In this document: positions 60,942 to 64,000 of the stretch, piece after piece
Layout of the letters: each line of letters begins with the position of its first letter
Position numbering within the stretch: position 1 is the stretch's first letter
Assembly: GCA_017473955.1 (NCBI GenBank)
Contig: JAFUIK010000031.1
Span: forward strand, 42,838-106,837
From: Ruminococcus sp.
GTDB taxonomy: Bacteria > Bacillota > Clostridia > Oscillospirales > Acutalibacteraceae
Reading direction: 5' to 3'
Length of the DNA stretch: 64,000 bases
Position numbers and translations under genes: made by a program
The notes under the pieces: model-generated
What the model saw: the letters and a program-made list of their open reading frames with translations, nothing else
Databases searched by the model: none
What the model was told of the DNA's origin: nothing

Positions 60942-61385
60942 ATGAAAGTTACATTTGAGTCAGTTTCAAACGCTGAAACCGAAGTTATAATAAAAGGCGA
61001 AATCGGCAGTCCAGATGTGGAAAGCCTACTCGAGTTTATAAAAAGCAGAAATGCAGGAGTAACAAAAAAATTAGTACTCTATATCGAGGACGAACAGTTT
61101 TTGGTTGACCCAAGCGAAGTTGTCTATGTCGAAGTAGCGGATAATAAGGTTAGAGCGGTGACAAAGGACGGCTCGTTTGAATCAAAGAAGAAATTGTACG
61201 AGCTAAAAGAGATGCTTTCAAACGAATCGTTTGCTCAGATAAATAAGGGCACGCTCGTTAACATTGATTTCGTAAAGTCAGTTTCGGCTGAGTTTTCGGG
61301 TAACTATACATTAAGATTAAAAACAGGAAAAGAGACCCTGACAATTTCAAGAAAGTATTTCAAAGAATTCAAAAACAAGATTTAA
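60942..61385 (+). CDS. LytTR-domain DNA-binding protein
   Basis: The 147-residue protein has a short N-terminal region and a LytTR domain at about 50-145 (FLVDPSEVVYVEVADNKVRA, QINKGTLVNIDFVKSVSA, RLKTGKETLTISRKYFKEFK). It lacks a receiver domain, like the LytTR-DUF3021 group in Firmicutes. GAGGG precedes the start. The DUF3021 gene follows 12 bases downstream and is expected to modulate it. Possible targets are the flanking membrane-protein genes. Confidence 0.9.
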   Translation: MKVTFESVSNAETEVIIKGEIGSPDVESLLEFIKSRNAGVTKKLVLYIEDEQFLVDPSEVVYVEVADNKVRAVTKDGSFESKKKLYELKEMLSNESFAQINKGTLVNIDFVKSVSAEFSGNYTLRLKTGKETLTISRKYFKEFKNKI

Positions 61386-61397
61386 CGGAGGTATATT

Positions 61398-61793
61398 ATG
61401 AGGAAAAGAAATTTGCTTACAGCTATTTTAACAGGCATAGGTATTGGTATTCCTGTGGCACTTATTTGTATGATTTGTATTGGCGGATGGAATCCGATTG
61501 TTATGGAGTTTTTGGTGTGGACTATTGCATCAGCACTTTTCGGTGTGCTTTCGGTAGTGACATTTTCAAACGATAAAATGAATTTGGTTTTAGCAACAGC
61601 TCTACATTGCATTGGTTGTCTTTTAATCACAGTCGGAGCTTGTGCAATCATCGGCTATTCTGATAACTTCTTTGAGATTTTAGTAGCTATAGCCCCTGTG
61701 TTTGCAATAGTTTATGTAGCGATTTACTCAGTGAGTTTTATCTCAATGAAAATTAACGCTAAAAAGGCGAACGAAGCCTTGAACAGAAAATAA
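61398..61793 (+). CDS. DUF3021 family membrane protein
   Basis: The 131-residue four-segment membrane protein is encoded directly after the LytTR gene, the standard partner position; the first helix (LLTAILTGIGIGIPVALICM) and overall size fit DUF3021. It probably holds the LytTR regulator inactive at the membrane. CGGAGG precedes the start. Confidence 0.82.
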   Translation: MRKRNLLTAILTGIGIGIPVALICMICIGGWNPIVMEFLVWTIASALFGVLSVVTFSNDKMNLVLATALHCIGCLLITVGACAIIGYSDNFFEILVAIAPVFAIVYVAIYSVSFISMKINAKKANEALNRK

Positions 61794-61865
61794 AATATCC
61801 CACATATTATAGACACCTCGTTTTCAGTTTGCTATAATTTAAGCAGACAAAGCGAGGTGCTTTTT

Positions 61866-62480
61866 ATGTCTAAATCAAAGAAAAATAAGAGTGGATTTTT
61901 CAAGAAATACAAAGACAAAAGCAAAACGAAATCGTTGCATATGGACAGGTTGCGTGGCATTGTTCCGCTTGTTGTAACTATAATCCTTATGATATATACG
62001 TTTTACAGTTTGCAACCGGTGTACTCGGAAGATACCCATACAGTCGAAGATACGATAATATGGTGTAATGTGGTGAGTTACGGAAAAGGCAGTCGAGCAC
62101 TTGAATTACACAGTCACGATGAGACGTACAGAGTGTTAAATGTTCACTCGATGGATTTTTCTAAACTCGAAGAGGATTTATATGTAGATAACCTTACTTT
62201 GACGCTTACCGTTCAAGATAACCACATAACTATTCAGGATTTAATATTCTGGAACGGCGAAAACGATATTGTGGATATAAGAAACGGTGAAACAATATAT
62301 TATGACGTAAAATACCACAACGAAAGGCTAAAAAGAACAAGGGTAGTATCAATAATATTTTTTGCGATGCTTATCTTGGGCTCACTTGTATGGCTAGTGA
62401 CTTGTATTGATGAACTAAGAAACTGGTTTTTGGAAGTGCTTTTGCCGTTGTTCAAAAGGAAAGATAGAAGTCATAGGTAA
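61866..62480 (+). CDS. Membrane protein, unknown function
   Basis: ATG 61866 follows GAGGTG. The 204-residue protein has a Lys-rich start (MSKSKKNKSGFFKKYKDKSK), a membrane segment at about 34-52, an outer domain of about 110 residues, and a second membrane segment near 165-185. No family recognised. The next gene has the same leader (GCGAGGTG-TTTTT-ATG) and follows by 15 bases, so they form a pair. Confidence 0.75.
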   Translation: MSKSKKNKSGFFKKYKDKSKTKSLHMDRLRGIVPLVVTIILMIYTFYSLQPVYSEDTHTVEDTIIWCNVVSYGKGSRALELHSHDETYRVLNVHSMDFSKLEEDLYVDNLTLTLTVQDNHITIQDLIFWNGENDIVDIRNGETIYYDVKYHNERLKRTRVVSIIFFAMLILGSLVWLVTCIDELRNWFLEVLLPLFKRKDRSHR

Positions 62481-62495
62481 TAGCGAGGTGTTTTT

Positions 62496-62987
62496 ATGAA
62501 GAACAAGAAGATAAAAGCGTCTATTTGGCAACATATTAGTTTTATTATAATGGTGTGGATGCTTATTAACACCGCTGTATGCTATAGCGGAGTAATATTC
62601 AAGAATGTAACTTTGTCCTTAAATTATGTTATAGAAGAGTTGATTTTTTCAATTTGCCATAATTACAGATTTATGATAACTGATGTGTTTCTGATGGATC
62701 TTGACCCATCCGTGCAGATGCAACAGAGAAATTTTGTGATTGAAGTAGCGGTGTTTATTGTTAGTATTTTACTTATATTTTTAGCACTTGGGTTGTACAA
62801 ATCATGGGGAAAGCCTGTCGCTATTATTTTTATAGTGCTAATATGTGTAAATATACTTGTTAGTTTTATTCTGATTTATGTTCCGCACGTACTTGTGTTG
62901 CTGGTTTTGCAAGCACTTTTGATATTTGCACTTGGTATGACAGTGCGACACATAAATAAATGCAGTAAAGAGAAGAAAACCAAATGA
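62496..62987 (+). CDS. Four-segment membrane protein, unknown function
   Basis: The 163-residue protein has membrane segments near 10-30, 85-105, 110-128 and 132-150, Lys-rich ends, and no domain I recognise. It is cotranscribed with the preceding membrane-protein gene (same leader, 15-base gap). No terminator is obvious before the dispersed repeat that follows. Confidence 0.75.
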   Translation: MKNKKIKASIWQHISFIIMVWMLINTAVCYSGVIFKNVTLSLNYVIEELIFSICHNYRFMITDVFLMDLDPSVQMQQRNFVIEVAVFIVSILLIFLALGLYKSWGKPVAIIFIVLICVNILVSFILIYVPHVLVLLVLQALLIFALGMTVRHINKCSKEKKTK

Positions 62988-62994
62988 ACCTCAA

Positions 62995-63465
62995 TTTGTA
63001 GGGGGGTTACACGCTCTCCCGCAAAACATTCCTGATATACACATTATATCTGTGCAATAAACATAAAGTATCGCTATTCGTAGGGGTCGGCATCCTTGAC
63101 GACCCGATGCAGGGCGTTTATGAATATTACACATTTATGCTTTATACCGATGACGAGTTTGCATCATATCTATTATATAATTTTATGGGTGCTTCGCACG
63201 CGGACGAGCATTGAGTTTCCCCTGTTAAGGGAAGTGGCGTGAAACGCCGAAAGGGTTGCCGACCCTGCTTAAGGGTCGCCCCTACAATTGCTATCTATTT
63301 TAGTTTGTTCCACGGATAATATGCACATTTTCATTAGTGTTTCAATAACGGTACGTCAAGGATGCCGTACCCTACGAATGGTAATGCAATGAAGTTTTAT
63401 GCATAAGATAAAACATCGACTTACAACTACGTTCTTAGGACGATGTGGAGTCACTCCCCTACAAG
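62995..63465. repeat. Dispersed intergenic repeat, copy B, with inner inverted copy
   Basis: The first 215 bases or so match copy A at 41087. Copy B also carries an insertion of about 60 bases before GCCCCTACAATTG, and then GTCAAGGATGCCGTACCCTA at 63355 onward, which is an inverted copy (two differences over 27 bases) of 63074-63100. It ends near CCCCTACAAG, the inverse of its opening TTTGTAGGGG. No ORF. The remaining sequence to 63613 holds no gene. Confidence 0.85.
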
Positions 63466-63613
63466 TTCTAGTTATACAATTGATTAAACTATAATTTAGC
63501 ATAAATGAGGCATCGTACTTTATCAAGACGGTACTTTTTTATGCTTTGGTGGTTACTTTTCTGAAATTTCGATATATTTTTAACAAAAATTGCAAAAGAC
63601 GCTATAAAACATC

Positions 63614-63642
63614 TTGCGAAAACTTAAGTTGTGTTTTATAAT
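63614..63642 (+). promoter_or_regulatory. Sigma-A-type promoter of the Fe-S scaffold gene
   Basis: TTGCGA (63614-63619), 17-base spacer, perfect TATAAT (63637-63642), 50 bases before the start codon. Confidence 0.78.
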
Positions 63643-63692
63643 GTGGCTGTATGAGTTTGTCTCATCAAGAAATTCTGAAAGGAGTTAGTACA

Positions 63693-64000
63693 ATGATTTA
63701 TTCACACGAAGTTGAAAAAATGTGTACTGTAGCAAAGGGCCCTAAGCACGGTCCTGCACCTATCCCTGAAGAGGGCAGATGGGTAAAATCTTATGAAATC
63801 AAAGACATTTGCGGTCTTTCACACGGTATCGGCTGGTGTGCTCCACAGCAGGGTACTTGTAAGTTAACACTCAATGTTAAAGACGGTATCGTAGAGGAAG
63901 CATTAGTTGAAACAATCGGCTGTTCAGGTATGACTCACTCAGCTGCTATGGCTGCTGAAATTCTCCCTGGCAAGACACTTTTAGAGTGCCTTAACACTGA
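63693..64000 (+). CDS. Iron-sulfur cluster assembly scaffold (NifU-like) protein, 5' part
   Basis: The ATG at 63693 follows AAAGGAG; the frame stays open to the window end, giving the first 102 residues. They include SHEVEKMCTVAKGPKHGPAP, GLSHGIGWCAPQQGTCKLTL and TIGCSGMTHSAAMAAEILPG, with three conserved cysteines (in MCTV, GWCAP/GTCK and GCSG). I recognise this as the scaffold-type protein that precedes GGGtGRT-protein genes in Clostridia. The full gene runs past the window. Fe-S assembly is known of the family by annotation rather than by direct work on this type. Confidence 0.85.
   Translation, partial: MIYSHEVEKMCTVAKGPKHGPAPIPEEGRWVKSYEIKDICGLSHGIGWCAPQQGTCKLTLNVKDGIVEEALVETIGCSGMTHSAAMAAEILPGKTLLECLNT

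Overview
The window reads as chromosomal DNA of a low-to-moderate GC Gram-positive gut anaerobe of the Ruminococcus / Oscillospiraceae type. The evidence is a Firmicutes-style housekeeping set (gyrA, hisS-aspS, mreBCD-mrdA, minD, dut, zapA, lepA, two-subunit fumarase), strong AGGAGG ribosome binding sites, and above all a crowd of secreted proteins carrying dockerins whose halves read (D)V/I-S-x-hydrophobic-DATxIQL. Two different putative starch-binding modules in the dockerin proteins at 34-41 kb recall the R. bromii amylosome (Sas20-like layout). The species assignment is inference. No scaffoldin or cohesin and no glycoside hydrolase was seen here.

Layout. 1-2.6 kb: end of gyrA, a lipoprotein and an ATP-grasp protein. 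2.7-6.5 kb: two consecutive ECF sigma factor / membrane-anchored partner operons, then an LRR-dockerin protein. 6.8-10.6 kb: a secreted protein, then aspS and hisS on the minus strand. 10.6-12.7 kb: a decayed C39-like peptidase-dockerin gene and an intact NlpC/P60-ricin-dockerin gene. 12.8-22.4 kb (minus): mgsA, minD, mrdA-mreD-mreC-mreB, dut, U32 peptidase, zapA. 22.6-24.9 kb (minus): a third sigma/partner operon that includes a dockerin gene. 25-29 kb: two zinc-ribbon membrane paralogues and a two-component system. 29.3-32.1 kb: a large papain-like protease. 32.3-34.2 kb: fumarase subunits and a C_GCAxxG_C_C protein. 34.3-41 kb: three related putative starch-binding dockerin proteins around lepA. 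41.5-47.9 kb: GtrA, GT2 glycosyltransferase, YfhO, a GtrII-like protein and its HTH neighbour. 48-51.4 kb: miscellaneous. 51.5-59.6 kb (minus): two CotH-kinase dockerin proteins and a tandem family with N-terminal dockerins, including a relic. 59.6-63 kb: CPBP protease, LytTR-DUF3021 pair and small membrane proteins. 63.7 kb to the end: start of an Fe-S scaffold protein.

How it may fit together. Ten apparently intact dockerin genes and two relics share the window with three paralogous ECF sigma modules. The partner proteins have a short conserved cytoplasmic N-terminus, one membrane segment, a Ser/Thr/Pro-rich stalk and a conserved outer domain, a layout analogous to the clostridial SigI/RsgI polysaccharide-sensing systems although the sigma family differs. 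A nearly identical promoter-like element (TGAAACCAAATGC, total spacer 17, then GGGTATTA) lies upstream of the first sigma operon and 37 kb away upstream of a dockerin gene at 39714; the third sigma operon contains a dockerin gene directly. I propose that these modules sense polysaccharide or the surface complex and control amylosome-like components. This is the strongest candidate in the window for a little-described system.
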